This document shows positions 47,246 through 56,340 of a DNA stretch of 64,000 bases, piece by piece; position 1 is the first letter of the stretch, and the number at the start of each line of letters is the position of its first letter. Both the position numbers and the translations under genes were made by a program. The notes beneath the pieces were generated by a model that ran no database searches, had not been told where the DNA came from, and was given only the letters and a program-made list of their open reading frames with translations. Origin of the DNA: Burkholderia ubonensis. Lineage in GTDB: Bacteria > Pseudomonadota > Gammaproteobacteria > Burkholderiales > Burkholderiaceae. The stretch lies in the NCBI RefSeq assembly GCF_902833085.1, contig NZ_CADFEB010000003.1, forward strand, positions 434,001-498,000, written 5' to 3'.

Positions 47246-47644
47246 ATGAAGAAGTTCCCGCTGCAAGCCTGCTCCCAGCGACCGAACCGCACTCGCTCGA
47301 CGCGCGTCGCCATGGCAGTCGCGATCGCCACGGCCGCCGTCTGCACAGTCGTCCCGCCCGACGGGATCGCTGCCGGCGGCGGCGGCGACAGCGCCGCATC
47401 GTCGTCGCATTCGACTACCGCTACGAAGCTCGGCGATGCGACGATCACGACCAAGGCCAAGGCCGAGCTCGTCGGCACGAGCGGCCTGTCGGCCGGCGAC
47501 ATCCACGTGAAGACACGGCACAGCACCGTGACGCTCACCGGCAGCGTGCCGGACGAGCAGCAGCGCACGCAAGCCGTCAGCGTCGTGAAGCAGGTCGACG
47601 GCGTGAAGGACGTGCGCGACCAACTGACCATCCGGCCCAAGTAA
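47246..47644 (+). CDS. Periplasmic BON-domain protein (OsmY-like)
   Basis: The 132-residue protein has a signal peptide region (STRVAMAVAIATAAVCTVVP) and one BON domain (ITTKAKAELVGTSGLSAGDI, HSTVTLTGSVPDEQQRTQAV, VDGVKDVRDQLTI). OsmY-like BON proteins are osmotic and envelope-stress proteins with phospholipid-binding ability. AAAGGAGGT lies 6 nt before the ATG, one of the strongest ribosome sites in this window. It lies within a run of small stress-type genes. Confidence 0.9.
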   Translation: MKKFPLQACSQRPNRTRSTRVAMAVAIATAAVCTVVPPDGIAAGGGGDSAASSSHSTTATKLGDATITTKAKAELVGTSGLSAGDIHVKTRHSTVTLTGSVPDEQQRTQAVSVVKQVDGVKDVRDQLTIRPK

Positions 47645-47672
47645 GCGCGACGCCTTCACAAGGAGCGCGAGC

Positions 47673-48215
47673 ATGGCGATGATCGTCGCAGGCCGCTTCA
47701 CGACGTTCGATGAAGCGGAAGGTGGGGCGCGCCACCTTTACGAGCGTGCATTCGGTCCGGACGACGTGTCGATCTTTTTCCTCAACCCGGGCGGCCAGCA
47801 TGCGCGCTTTCCGATCGGCGGCGACGTGTATGCCGACACGGCGGCGAAGCCGGGCGGCCGTGGCGCGATGGTCGGCGCGACCTGCGGGTTGCTGATCGGC
47901 TTCGTCGCGGGGTTGATCGTCTATGCGCTCGGCGCACGCTACTGGTTCATGGTGGCCTCGGGTGCACTGGCGGGCGCGTATCTCGGCGCGTTCGGCGGTG
48001 CGCTCGGCCGGATGCGCGGCGAGCAGGCCGAAGGCAAGGGGACGCTCGCGCAGAGCGAAACCGGCGTGATCCTCGCGGCGCGCGTGACGCCCGACACCGC
48101 GCACGCAGCCGAGGATGTGCTGCGCGCAACCGGTGCCGAATCGATCGAATGCGTCGAAGGCGACTGGCAGGACGGCAGGTGGCGCGATTTCGATCCGGTG
48201 CGCCGGCCCGACTGA
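47673..48215 (+). CDS. Small stress-type membrane protein with glycine-zipper segments
   Basis: The 180-residue protein has an N-terminal alpha/beta part (MAMIVAGRFTTFDEAEGGAR), two hydrophobic Gly-rich helices (GATCGLLIGFVAGLIVYALG and WFMVASGALAGAYLGAFGGA) and a C-terminal VILAARVTPDTAHAAEDVLR domain. This layout fits the general-stress membrane proteins found beside BON genes in Burkholderia. AAGGAG lies upstream of the ATG. No enzymatic motif. Confidence 0.75.
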   Translation: MAMIVAGRFTTFDEAEGGARHLYERAFGPDDVSIFFLNPGGQHARFPIGGDVYADTAAKPGGRGAMVGATCGLLIGFVAGLIVYALGARYWFMVASGALAGAYLGAFGGALGRMRGEQAEGKGTLAQSETGVILAARVTPDTAHAAEDVLRATGAESIECVEGDWQDGRWRDFDPVRRPD

Positions 48216-48317
48216 GCCGATGTAGCGGGCCGGCCCCGGGCGGCTTTGCGCTTGTGGCTGCCCGGTTGCAGCGCATCGCGCCGGTCGATTTGCACGAAGC
48301 CGAGTTCGAGCACGTAC

Positions 48318-48533
48318 GAGCTGCACGGCGACCATCATCGGCAGCGTGACGACGATCATCCACGGAATGTTGAAGCCGAACTGGCTGCCGGCCTGCGCAT
48401 AGACGGCGACGTTGCCCGGATCGGCGTCGGATGCGCCGGCGAGCAGGCCGGGGCCGAGCAGCCGGTACCACGGCTTCGCGGCGGCCGGCGCGGTATCCCC
48501 GGCCGGCCGCGTGTCATCGCCCAGCCCGCTCAT
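48318..48533 (-). pseudogene. NRAMP-type metal transporter, N-terminal remnant
   Basis: From ATG 48533 the minus strand reads WYRLLGPGLLAGASDADPGN and AQAGSQFGFNIPWMIVVTLP, which contains the DPGN motif of TM1 that binds Mn/Fe in NRAMP proteins. Homology ends after MMVAVQL, about 70 residues in, where full-length transporters have about 430. The open frame continues without recognisable sequence. It is a truncated pseudogene. Confidence 0.75.
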
Positions 48534-48588
48534 TCGGCTTCTCCGACGGTTCAGCGCGTATCGCCGTGGTTGAAATGCCGGACGCCAT

Positions 48589-48843
48589 TCACGTGTCGTC
48601 GCGTTCGCGCTTGTCCTGCCACGGCCCATCGTCATGCGTGCCGGGCGGCGTGTCGGGCTCGATGCGCGTGATGCCGCCGGTCGAGGGCGGGTCGCTCGCC
48701 GGAAACGTATCCTCGAGCTGCTTGTCGATATCGCGTTCAGAACGGCGCTGATGCGTGCGGTCGCGGTGCTTCAGCGGCGGCGATGGATCGGGGCGCCGCT
48801 CGCGCGCCGGGGCATCCTGGCCGGACCGGGTCGTATCCTTCAT
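48589..48843 (-). CDS. Small conserved hydrophilic protein (FPASDPPS motif)
   Basis: The 84-residue, highly charged protein contains QLEDTFPASDPPSTGG, a short motif seen in many small proteobacterial proteins of unknown function, and otherwise looks disordered (Arg, Asp, Pro rich). It lies divergent from the PfpI gene and upstream of the NRAMP remnant. A GGAG lies near the ATG. No function is known. Confidence 0.7.
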   Translation of the reverse strand: MKDTTRSGQDAPARERRPDPSPPLKHRDRTHQRRSERDIDKQLEDTFPASDPPSTGGITRIEPDTPPGTHDDGPWQDKRERDDT

Positions 48844-49001
48844 GGTGTCCCTCCGTGTCGATGACGTTGACGCGCAATGCGCGCAACGGCCGTTCCCGAT
48901 TCGAGCGGTGCACGCGCGATCCGCATGCGAGGCGGCCGGTACGCCGATTGCTGCGCTGCGGGGAGGGCACGACGTGTGCCGGCATACCGACGGAGGCGCT
49001 C

Positions 49002-49550
49002 ATGAGCGGCAGACTGGATCATTGCAAGGTGGCAATTCTCGCGGTGGACGGCTTCGAGGAAGCCGAACTCGTCGAGCCGCAGCGCGCGCTCTCGGCCGAA
49101 GGCGCGCAGGTCGACGTGATTTCTCAGAAGCGCGGCGAGATCCAGGGCTTCAGGCACGTCGAGAAAGGCGAGCGCGTGAAGGTCGACCTGACGTTCGACG
49201 AGGCGCGTGAGGGCGACTACGACGCGGTCGTGCTGCCCGGCGGCGTCGTCAACGGCGACGCGATCCGGATGATTCCCGCCGCGCGCGAATTCGTGACGGC
49301 TGCTGCCGGCGCCGGCAAACCGATCGCCGCGATTTGCCACGGCGGCTGGCTGCTCGTGTCGTCGGGCCTCGTGGAGGGCCGCACGATGACGAGCTGGCCG
49401 ACCCTGCAGGACGATATCCGTCATGCGGGCGGCAAATGGGTCGACAAGGAGGTCGTGCGCGACGGCAACCTGATCACGAGCCGCAAGCCGGCCGACCTGA
49501 TCGCGTTCAACGGCGCGCTGGTCGAGCGCCTCGCTGGCCGGGGCGGGTAA
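49002..49550 (+). CDS. DJ-1/PfpI family protein (glyoxalase/chaperone type)
   Basis: The 182-residue protein has the DJ-1/PfpI fold with nucleophile Cys112 in AAICHGGWLL and the preceding VVLPGGVVNGDAIR loop. Members act as glyoxalase III-like or deglycase-type stress proteins or as proteases in archaea. CGGAGG lies 5 nt before the ATG at 49002. A strong terminator follows the gene. It concludes the run of stress-associated genes. The exact activity is not predictable. Confidence 0.9.
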   Translation: MSGRLDHCKVAILAVDGFEEAELVEPQRALSAEGAQVDVISQKRGEIQGFRHVEKGERVKVDLTFDEAREGDYDAVVLPGGVVNGDAIRMIPAAREFVTAAAGAGKPIAAICHGGWLLVSSGLVEGRTMTSWPTLQDDIRHAGGKWVDKEVVRDGNLITSRKPADLIAFNGALVERLAGRGG

Positions 49551-49599
49551 GCCGGCACAGGTTCGGCGCGACGAACGGAAACGGCAGGCGCTAGGCTGC

Positions 49600-49632
49600 G
49601 GCAGTCCCGGACTGCCCCCAATATTTTTTTTA
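49600..49632 (+). terminator. Rho-independent terminator after the PfpI gene
   Basis: GGCAGTC (49600-49606), loop CCG, GACTGCC (49610-49616), then CCCAATA and an eight-T run to 49631. It lies 50 bp after the stop of the PfpI gene and within the convergent spacer before the aldehyde dehydrogenase gene. This is the clearest terminator of the window. Confidence 0.8.
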
Positions 49633-49671
49633 ATCAGATGGTTGTTGTCTGGGCTCGGTCGATGGCACGGT

Positions 49672-51144
49672 TCAATCGAGCCCGCCCTGGCACAGGTACT
49701 TGATCGACAGGTAATCGTCGAGTCCGTAGCGCGAGCCTTCGCGGCCATAGCCCGATTCCTTCACGCCGCCGAACGGTGCGGCCTCGCTCGCGAGCGCGCC
49801 TTCGTTGATACCGACGATGCCTGTTTCGAGCCGCGCCGACACGCGCGCGATGCGCCGCACATCCTGCGTGTAGAAATACGCGGCGAGCCCGAACGGCGTG
49901 TCGTTCGCGGCGCCGACGGCCTCGTCCTCGGCATCGAAGCGAAACAGCGCCGCGATCGGGCCGAACGTTTCCTCGCAGTTCAGTTGCATGTCGGCAGTGG
50001 CGTCGGCGAGCACCGTCGGTGCGTAAAAGTTCGAACCGAGTTCGGCCAGACGCTTGCCGCCGGCGAGCACGCGCGCGCCGCGTTCGATCGCGTCGCCGAC
50101 GTGGCGCGCGATCTTGTCCACCGCACGCGCGTTGAACATCGGGCCGATCTGCGCGGCCGGGTCGGTCGCCGGCGCGACCTTCAGCGCGGCAACGCGCGCC
50201 GCGAGCTTCGCGGCGAATGCGTCGTAGACGCCGGCCTGCACGTACACGCGATTCGGCGACACGCAGGTCTGACCGCCGTTGCGGAACTTGGCGGCCATCA
50301 GCCCGTCGACCGCGGCATCGAGTTCGGCATCGTCGAACACGATGAATGGCGCATTGCCGCCGAGCTCCAGCGACAGCTTCTTCAGCGTCGCCGCCGACTC
50401 GCGTGCGAGCAGCTTGCCGACGGGTGTCGATCCGGTGAACGTGATCTTGCGCACGCGGCCGTCGGCGAGCCAGTCGGCCACGGCATCGATGCCGCGTTCG
50501 CGCGACGCGGCGATCAGGTTCAGCACGCCGGGCGGCACGCCGGCTTCCTGCGCAAGGAAGGCCAACGCGAGCGCGGTCAGCGGCGTGTCCTCCGCCGGCT
50601 TCGCGACGACCGTGCAGCCGGCCGCGAGTGCGGGCGCGATCTTGCGCGCGATCATCGCGAGCGGGAAATTCCACGGCGTGATCGCGGCGACGATGCCGAT
50701 CGGCTCCTTGATCGCACTGAGCCGCTTGCCGCGCTGCTGTTGCGGAATCAGGTCGCCATACGTGCGCGTCGCCTCCTCGGCGAACCACAGCACGTACGAC
50801 GCGCCGTAGGCGACTTCGCCGCGCGCTTCGGCGAGCGGCTTGCCCTGTTCGCGCGACATCAGCTTGGCGAGATCGTCGGTGTGCGCGACGATCGCCGCGT
50901 GCCACGCACGCAGGATCGCGGCCCGTTCGCGAGCGGGCGTTGCACGCCAGGCGGGCAGCGCGCGTGCCGCCGCGTCGGTCGCGGCGCGCGCGTCGGCCGC
51001 GCCGCTGTCAGGTGCGTGGGCAACGGTCTCGAGCGTCGCCGGATCGGTGACGTCGAAACGGCGGCCGTCGAGCGCATCGCGCCATGTGCCGTCGATCAGG
51101 TTGGCGGTACGCAGCAGTTCGGTTCGGGACAGCGTAAGCGGCAT
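49672..51144 (-). CDS. gabD: Succinate-semialdehyde / aldehyde dehydrogenase
   Basis: The 490-residue enzyme has GabD-type motifs: AITPWNFPLAMIARKIAPAL, ITFTGSTPVGKLLA, LELGGNAPFIVFDDAELDAA with catalytic Glu, and GGQTCVSPNRVYVQ with catalytic Cys. It oxidises succinate semialdehyde (or a related omega-oxo acid) to the acid with NAD(P). Start 51144 is supported by GGAC-like site upstream; 22 extra in-frame codons exist. It lies beside an Lrp-type regulator and an omega-transaminase gene, forming a likely GABA, beta-alanine or amine catabolic set. The precise aldehyde substrate is not fixed. Confidence 0.88.
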   Translation of the reverse strand: MPLTLSRTELLRTANLIDGTWRDALDGRRFDVTDPATLETVAHAPDSGAADARAATDAAARALPAWRATPARERAAILRAWHAAIVAHTDDLAKLMSREQGKPLAEARGEVAYGASYVLWFAEEATRTYGDLIPQQQRGKRLSAIKEPIGIVAAITPWNFPLAMIARKIAPALAAGCTVVAKPAEDTPLTALALAFLAQEAGVPPGVLNLIAASRERGIDAVADWLADGRVRKITFTGSTPVGKLLARESAATLKKLSLELGGNAPFIVFDDAELDAAVDGLMAAKFRNGGQTCVSPNRVYVQAGVYDAFAAKLAARVAALKVAPATDPAAQIGPMFNARAVDKIARHVGDAIERGARVLAGGKRLAELGSNFYAPTVLADATADMQLNCEETFGPIAALFRFDAEDEAVGAANDTPFGLAAYFYTQDVRRIARVSARLETGIVGINEGALASEAAPFGGVKESGYGREGSRYGLDDYLSIKYLCQGGLD

Positions 51145-51243
51145 GACAGGTCCTTGGATGAAGCGGTTCGGCGGCGGCGCGGGCGCGCGACTACCCCACG
51201 CGGACAGCACGCTGCCGCGTTCGACGTTGCCGCACGCCGTTCG

Positions 51244-51735
51244 TCAGTGCCGGTCGCCGAACAGCGATTCGAGCGGGTAGTGCCGTTTGACGAACGGCGA
51301 CTTGATGATCACGTAACTGAAATACTTCTCGATGCCGATGTTCTGCTCGAGCAGCCCTTCGACGATCGTCTGGTAGTGGCTCACGCTGCGCGTGACGAAC
51401 TTGAGCAGATAGTCGTAGCCGCCGCTCGCGAGATGGCACTCGACGATCTCGTCGACATTGCGGATCGCCGCGACGAACCGGTCGAAGTCCTCGCGCCGGT
51501 GGTCGGCCAGCGTGACCTCCGTAAACACGACCTGCACATCGCCGAGCTTTTCGAGCTGAATGTGCGCGCCGTACCCGCCGATGTAGCCGGCTTTCTCGAG
51601 CCGCTTCACGCGGATCAGGCATGGACTGGGCGACAGCCCGACGGCATCGGCCAGTTCGACGTTGGTCATGCGCCCGCGCTTTTGCAACTGGGAAAGAATG
51701 CGCAGGTCGATCCGGTCTAGCTTGCTGTCCGTCAT
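51244..51735 (-). CDS. Lrp/AsnC-family transcriptional regulator
   Basis: The 163-residue protein has an N-terminal HTH (NVELADAVGLSPSPCLIRVK) and a C-terminal RAM domain (VVFTEVTLADHRREDFDRFV) that binds amino acids. It probably controls the flanking aldehyde dehydrogenase and transaminase genes, with which it shares strand. It sits 99 bp upstream of gabD and 87 bp downstream of the transaminase gene. The effector is unknown. Confidence 0.9.
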   Translation of the reverse strand: MTDSKLDRIDLRILSQLQKRGRMTNVELADAVGLSPSPCLIRVKRLEKAGYIGGYGAHIQLEKLGDVQVVFTEVTLADHRREDFDRFVAAIRNVDEIVECHLASGGYDYLLKFVTRSVSHYQTIVEGLLEQNIGIEKYFSYVIIKSPFVKRHYPLESLFGDRH

Positions 51736-51822
51736 GTTCGCGTCAGAAGGCAGGAATGGAATGTCTGGTTACTTTAGAGTCGAACGGTAGCCGCCACAAG
51801 CCCCGCTTTGCCCTTGTCCGGC

Positions 51823-53223
51823 TCACGCGGGCTGCGTGTGCGCGACGTCGAGCGCGCGCTGCACGCCTGCGTCGGCCAGCACGCCGTCGAGCGTCTTGCG
51901 CACGCGCTCGAACATCAGGTCGAACTCGCCTGCGGTGAAACTCAGCGCGGGGGCGAAACCGAGCACGCCGTCGCCGAACGCGCGGAACACGACGCCGTTC
52001 GCGTAAGCGGCCGCCGCGATCTTGTCGGGCACGTTCAGCGCCGGGTCGAAGCGCGTCTTGCACGCCTTGTCGGCCACCAGTTCGAGCGCGCCGAGCAGGC
52101 CGGCCGAGCGCGCGTCGCCGACCAGCGGGTGGTCGCGCAGCGCGTCGAGGCCTGCCGCGAAGCGCGGCGCCATCGCCTGCCCGTTCGCGAGCAGCCCGCC
52201 GTCGTGATAGAGCTTCAGCACTTCGAGGCCGATCGCCGCGCTGACCGGATGCGCGGAATACGTGTAGCCGTGGCCGACCACGGCCGTATCGGCGCGGCTG
52301 CCGGCGATCCCTTCGTAGATTTCGTCGGACATGAAGACCGCGCCCATCGGCGCATAGCCGGCGGTCAACCCTTTCGCGACGGTCATCAGGTCCGGTTCGA
52401 CCCGTTCGGTCTCGCACGCGAACAGCGGGCCCGTGCGGCCGAAGCCGGTGATCACCTCGTCAGCCACGAACAGGATGTCGAGGCGCCGGCACGCGTCGCG
52501 CATCGCCTTCAGCCAGCCGGCCGGCGGCACGATCACGCCCCCGGAGCCTTGCACCGGCTCGCAGAAGAACGCGGCGACATTGTCCTCGCCGAGTTCGGCG
52601 ACCTTCGCTTCGAGCGCGGCGACCGACGCGGCGATCAACGCCTGCGGATCGTCGCCGAGCGGGTGGCGATACGGGTAGGGCGACGGGATGTGATGCTGGT
52701 CCGCGCGCGGCAGGTCGAAGTGACGGTGGAACGCGGGCAGCGCGGTCAGGCCGGCGCCGATCGACGACGAGCCGTGATAGCCGCGCTCGAGCGCAATCAT
52801 CTGCTTTTTCGACGGGCGGCCGGTCGCGTTGAAATAGTGCGTGATGAAACGCACGGCGGAGTCGATCGCATCCGAACCGCCGAGCGTGAAATACACGCGG
52901 TTCAGCGACGGCGGCGCCAGCGCCGCGAGCCGTTCGGCCAGTTCGATCGCGGGTTGCGAGCCGAAATGGAAATAGCCGGTCGCGTAGGGCAGCTTCGCCA
53001 TCTGCGCGGCGGCGGCCTTCACGATGCTGTCGCGGCCGTAGCCGACGTTCACGCACCACAGGCCCGAGAACGCATCGAGCAGCGTGTGGCCGTCGGCGTC
53101 GCGCAGGAAGACGCCGTCGGCGGAGTCGAGCACGGTGACGCCGCGCGCCTCGTGCGCACGATAGTTGACGACAGGGTGGATCAGGTGTTGACGATCGGCT
53201 TCGATCAGCGCGGCTTGGTTCAT
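51823..53223 (-). CDS. Class III omega-amino-acid transaminase
   Basis: The 466-residue PLP enzyme has DEVITGFGRTG and the PLP-lysine segment VAKGLTAGYAPMGAV. FSGLWCVNVGYGRDSIVKAA near the N-terminus is typical of beta-alanine/pyruvate or polyamine transaminases. It transfers the terminal amino group of an omega-amino acid or diamine to pyruvate or 2-oxoglutarate, producing a semialdehyde for the neighbouring aldehyde dehydrogenase. All three genes share strand and are separated by short gaps, indicating one unit. Substrate range cannot be read. Confidence 0.88.
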   Translation of the reverse strand: MNQAALIEADRQHLIHPVVNYRAHEARGVTVLDSADGVFLRDADGHTLLDAFSGLWCVNVGYGRDSIVKAAAAQMAKLPYATGYFHFGSQPAIELAERLAALAPPSLNRVYFTLGGSDAIDSAVRFITHYFNATGRPSKKQMIALERGYHGSSSIGAGLTALPAFHRHFDLPRADQHHIPSPYPYRHPLGDDPQALIAASVAALEAKVAELGEDNVAAFFCEPVQGSGGVIVPPAGWLKAMRDACRRLDILFVADEVITGFGRTGPLFACETERVEPDLMTVAKGLTAGYAPMGAVFMSDEIYEGIAGSRADTAVVGHGYTYSAHPVSAAIGLEVLKLYHDGGLLANGQAMAPRFAAGLDALRDHPLVGDARSAGLLGALELVADKACKTRFDPALNVPDKIAAAAYANGVVFRAFGDGVLGFAPALSFTAGEFDLMFERVRKTLDGVLADAGVQRALDVAHTQPA

Positions 53224-53383
53224 GGCAGGGCGGGACTCTCGTCGGGTGTCAGCGTGAGGTCATGCTACCGGGCGAGGCATCCGCACGCGTCTTCAATTTG
53301 CGGCCTGAAACGTACGAAAGCGGTGTTTGCACGGGGCGCTTCGGCATTTTCTGCTGCGCGCCCCGCCGGGCCGGCCGCGCGTG

Positions 53384-54310
53384 TCAGTAACCGCGCGCGC
53401 GATCGACGACGCCGATCATCGGTTGCCCCGCGCGATGTCGCGCGAGGTTCGCGAGCACGGCATCGACGGCGGTGTCGGGCCGCGTCGCGCTGGCGATGTG
53501 CGGCGTGATCCGGATGCGCGGATGCGTCCAGAACGGATGGCCGGCCGGCAAAGGTTCGGGATCCGTCACATCGAGGATCGCGCTGTCGAGGCGGCCGCTG
53601 TCGAGCGCGGCGAGCAGCGCGGCCGCATCGAGCTGCGGGCCGCGCCCGACCTGCACGAGCGATGCGCCGGCCGGCAGCGCGCCGAACACGCGCGCGCCGA
53701 GCAGCCCGCGCGTGGCGTCGGTCAGCGGCAGCAGGCAGATCAGGATGTCGGTGCGGGCCAGGAACGTGTCGAGCGCCGCGTCGCCCGCGTAGCAGTCGAT
53801 GCCGTCGAGCGTGCGTGGCGTGCGGCTCCAGCCGGCGCACGGGAAACCGAAGCGCCGCAGCGTGTCGAGCACGGCGTGCCCGAGCGTGCCGAGCCCGAGC
53901 ACGCCAATGCGGCGCGACGCGGCCGCGCGCACCGGCTTCTCGCGCCACGCCTGCGCGCGTTGCTGCGCCGCATAGTCGAACAGGTCACGGTGAATCGTCA
54001 GCACCGCCTGCGTCACGTATTCGACCATCCCGTCGACGATGCCGGGCTCGACCATCCGCACGACCGGGATATGCGCGGGCACGCGCGACAGGTCGAATTG
54101 ATCGATGCCGGCGCCGACCGAAAACACGATCTCGAGATTCGGCAGCAGCGCGACCGGGTCGTCGGGCGGCTGCCATGCGGCGAGGTAGCGCACCGCGTGC
54201 GGGTCGCCGATGTCGGGCCAGATCCGGAACGTGAGGTCGGGCGCCTGTTGCGCGAAGCGCTGCGCCCATTGCGCGCCGCGCACCGGGTCGGCCTTGTAGA
54301 GGAAGCTCAT
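53384..54310 (-). CDS. ghrA: GhrA-type glyoxylate/hydroxypyruvate (2-hydroxyacid) reductase
   Basis: The 308-residue dehydrogenase has the Rossmann motif GVLGLGTLGHAVLDTLRR, the loop LLPLTDATRGLLG, VGRGPQLD and DVTDPEPLPAGHPFWTHPRI followed by ITPHIASAT with the catalytic His. These fit the GhrA subgroup of D-2-hydroxyacid dehydrogenases. It reduces glyoxylate or hydroxypyruvate using NADPH. It is 12 bp downstream of a GNAT gene on the same strand, so co-transcription is likely. Confidence 0.85.
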   Translation of the reverse strand: MSFLYKADPVRGAQWAQRFAQQAPDLTFRIWPDIGDPHAVRYLAAWQPPDDPVALLPNLEIVFSVGAGIDQFDLSRVPAHIPVVRMVEPGIVDGMVEYVTQAVLTIHRDLFDYAAQQRAQAWREKPVRAAASRRIGVLGLGTLGHAVLDTLRRFGFPCAGWSRTPRTLDGIDCYAGDAALDTFLARTDILICLLPLTDATRGLLGARVFGALPAGASLVQVGRGPQLDAAALLAALDSGRLDSAILDVTDPEPLPAGHPFWTHPRIRITPHIASATRPDTAVDAVLANLARHRAGQPMIGVVDRARGY

Positions 54311-54322
54311 CGCGCGTGCCGC

Positions 54323-55183
54323 TCAGCCGAGCGCCTGGTTGACGATGGCGAACGTGCGCAGCGCCGGATCGGGGGCGGGTGCCGCGCCGCGGGCCATCGC
54401 GACGACGGTATCGACGCGCGGCAGGCCGAGCCCCTGCAGCCAGTCCGACAGCCCGCTGTCGCCCGGCACGTCGAGGCGCACGAACATGCCTTCGTGCAGC
54501 GCAAGCCAGTGGCTGATAAGCGCCTGCGCGCGCAGCGCGTCCGGCGCGATCACCGGGCCGATCACGTGGCCGCGGCCGAAGCGGCGGAACAGCGCGAAGC
54601 CGAGCAGTTCGCCGTCGCGATCGAGCGCGATTCCGTTGGCGACGCCGAGCAGCGCATCGATCACCGCGTCGCGCGGGTAGCCGGCCGCGCGCGATGCGAG
54701 CGCGGCGAGACGCGGGCCGTCGGTGGTGCCGAGCGGCCGCAGGCGCTCGCCGGGCGGCAGCGAGATCAGCGGCGGCTGGAACGCGGCGCCCTGGTGCTGG
54801 TCGATCGTGCCGATCGCGTCGAATCCGAACTTCACATAGAGCGGCTCGCCGGCCGGCGTCGCATGCAGGAACACGGTCCGCGCGCCGAGGCTGTCGACGA
54901 CGCGCGCGAGCAGTTCACGGCCGATGCCGCGGCCCTGGCGCTCGGGCGACACGATCACCATGCCGAGCGATGCGTGCGACTCGCCGAAGCGCCAGCCGAG
55001 CGCGGTGCCGACGACGCCGGCTTCGTCTTCGGCGACGAAGCCGCTGCCGAGCTGGAATGCGAAGCGCCAGTCGTCGAGCCGGTGCGGCCACTTGACCGCC
55101 TCCGACAGCCGGTGCGCGGCGGGCAGGTCGGTTTCGGCGAACGGGCGATAGGTAAGCGTGCTGGAAGGATTGAGGTCGGCCAC
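54323..55183 (-). CDS. Double-GNAT acetyltransferase
   Basis: The 286-residue protein has a complete N-terminal GNAT domain (LGMVIVSPERQGRGIGRELL as P-loop, FLHATPAGEPLYVKFGFDAI) and a second, weaker GNAT-like half (RDGELLGFALFRRFGRGHVI). Such tandem GNATs act on amines or amino acids. It directly precedes ghrA (12-bp gap). In this district it may acetylate an amine or amino-acid metabolite. Substrate unknown. Confidence 0.8.
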   Translation of the reverse strand: MADLNPSSTLTYRPFAETDLPAAHRLSEAVKWPHRLDDWRFAFQLGSGFVAEDEAGVVGTALGWRFGESHASLGMVIVSPERQGRGIGRELLARVVDSLGARTVFLHATPAGEPLYVKFGFDAIGTIDQHQGAAFQPPLISLPPGERLRPLGTTDGPRLAALASRAAGYPRDAVIDALLGVANGIALDRDGELLGFALFRRFGRGHVIGPVIAPDALRAQALISHWLALHEGMFVRLDVPGDSGLSDWLQGLGLPRVDTVVAMARGAAPAPDPALRTFAIVNQALG

Positions 55184-55647
55184 GCCGGACTCCGGATGGG
55201 TAGGAATGACGTATCGACTCTGCCAGCGCCGTTGCGGCGCGGATAGGACGATTCGCCTGTTTTACGGCGTCGGCGGGCGGTCGCGCGAGATCGACGCAAA
55301 CCGGCTCGATCGGCACGGACGAACGCGCGCTGCATGCCGGCGAGGCTCGTCATTCCGACAGCTTCTGCTGTGTGAATGCCGCTACGATGGAAACGCGGTG
55401 GCGCTGCCGCGCGTCGGCGAGCCTCGCCGGGCTGCGATCTTGCGGTTTCGTGACGTCCGCCGGCCGGCGCCGCAGCGCCGCGCGCGATCGCGCCGCAGAT
55501 CGTGCTGCCCGCGGCCTGCAACACGCGGCGATTCTGCGTTCCGAACGGCGTCGAACGATGCGCGACGGATTTTTTGCCCTGATTCAATTTCGTTGAACCC
55601 AGCCCGTCCCCGGCCCTGCCGGGGCTTCATACCGACAGGACGTCACC
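55184..55647. other. 460-bp divergent gap
   Basis: Between the GNAT gene (minus) and the HAD gene (plus) no coding frame with a ribosome site or recognisable product was found. The gap presumably contains both promoters. No operator, repeat or hairpin of note was seen. Confidence 0.4.
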
Positions 55648-56316
55648 ATGATCCAATTTGAACCGAAGTTCATCACGTTCGACTGCTACGGCACGCTGAC
55701 CCGCTTCCGGATGGCCGACATGGCGCGCGAGGTCTATGCGGACCGGCTGTCGCCCGTCGCGCTCGAGGAATTCGTGCGCGCGTTCGCCGCCTACCGGCTC
55801 GACGAGGTGCTCGGCGCGTGGAAGCCGTATCGCGACGTCGTCGTCAACGCGATCCGGCGCACCTGCGCGCGGGTCGGCACGAAATTCGACGAAGTCGAGG
55901 CCGAGCGTTTCTACCATGCGGTCCCGACCTGGGGCCCGCATCCGGACGTTCCGGCGGGCCTGTCGCGGCTCGCGAAGAAGTACAAGCTGGTGATCCTGTC
56001 GAACGCGTCGGACGACCAGATCATGAGCAACGTCGACAAGCTCGGCGCGCCGTTCCATGCGGTGTTCACCGCGCAGCAGGCGCAGTCGTACAAGCCGCGG
56101 ATGCAGGGCTTCGAATACATGTTCGGCAAGCTCGGCTGCAAGCCGGAGGACGTGTTGCACGTGTCGTCGAGCCTGCGCTACGACCTGATGACGGCCGAGG
56201 ATCTCGGCATCAAGCACAAGGCGTTCGTCAACCGCGGCCATGAGCCCGGCACGCCGTTCTACAACTACTACGAGGTGTCGGACATCGGCCACCTCGCGAC
56301 GCAGCTCGGGCTGTAA
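55648..56316 (+). CDS. HAD-superfamily hydrolase, type II haloacid-dehalogenase-like
   Basis: The 222-residue protein has HAD motif I FDCYGTLT (nucleophile Asp12), motif II LSNAS, the lysine of SYKPR and motif III HVSSSLRYDL. L-2-haloacid dehalogenases carry SSN.WD in the last region, with an Asn that holds the substrate; here it is SSSLRYD, so dehalogenation is doubtful and another HAD phosphatase or hydrolase activity is likely. A weak hairpin follows the stop. It stands before the ABC transporter genes on the same strand. Confidence 0.8.
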   Translation: MIQFEPKFITFDCYGTLTRFRMADMAREVYADRLSPVALEEFVRAFAAYRLDEVLGAWKPYRDVVVNAIRRTCARVGTKFDEVEAERFYHAVPTWGPHPDVPAGLSRLAKKYKLVILSNASDDQIMSNVDKLGAPFHAVFTAQQAQSYKPRMQGFEYMFGKLGCKPEDVLHVSSSLRYDLMTAEDLGIKHKAFVNRGHEPGTPFYNYYEVSDIGHLATQLGL

Positions 56317-56317
56317 G

Positions 56318-56340
56318 CGCCGCGCTGCCTGCGCGGCGTT
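56318..56340 (+). terminator. Hairpin after the HAD gene
   Basis: CGCCGCGC (56318-56325) pairs with GCGCGGCG (56331-56338) around a 5-nt loop. Only two T residues follow, so this may be a weak or factor-dependent terminator. Confidence 0.35.

Noticed and set aside
55648..56316. L-2-haloacid dehalogenase naming
   Set aside because: The SSN.WD motif is altered, so only a general HAD assignment is supported.
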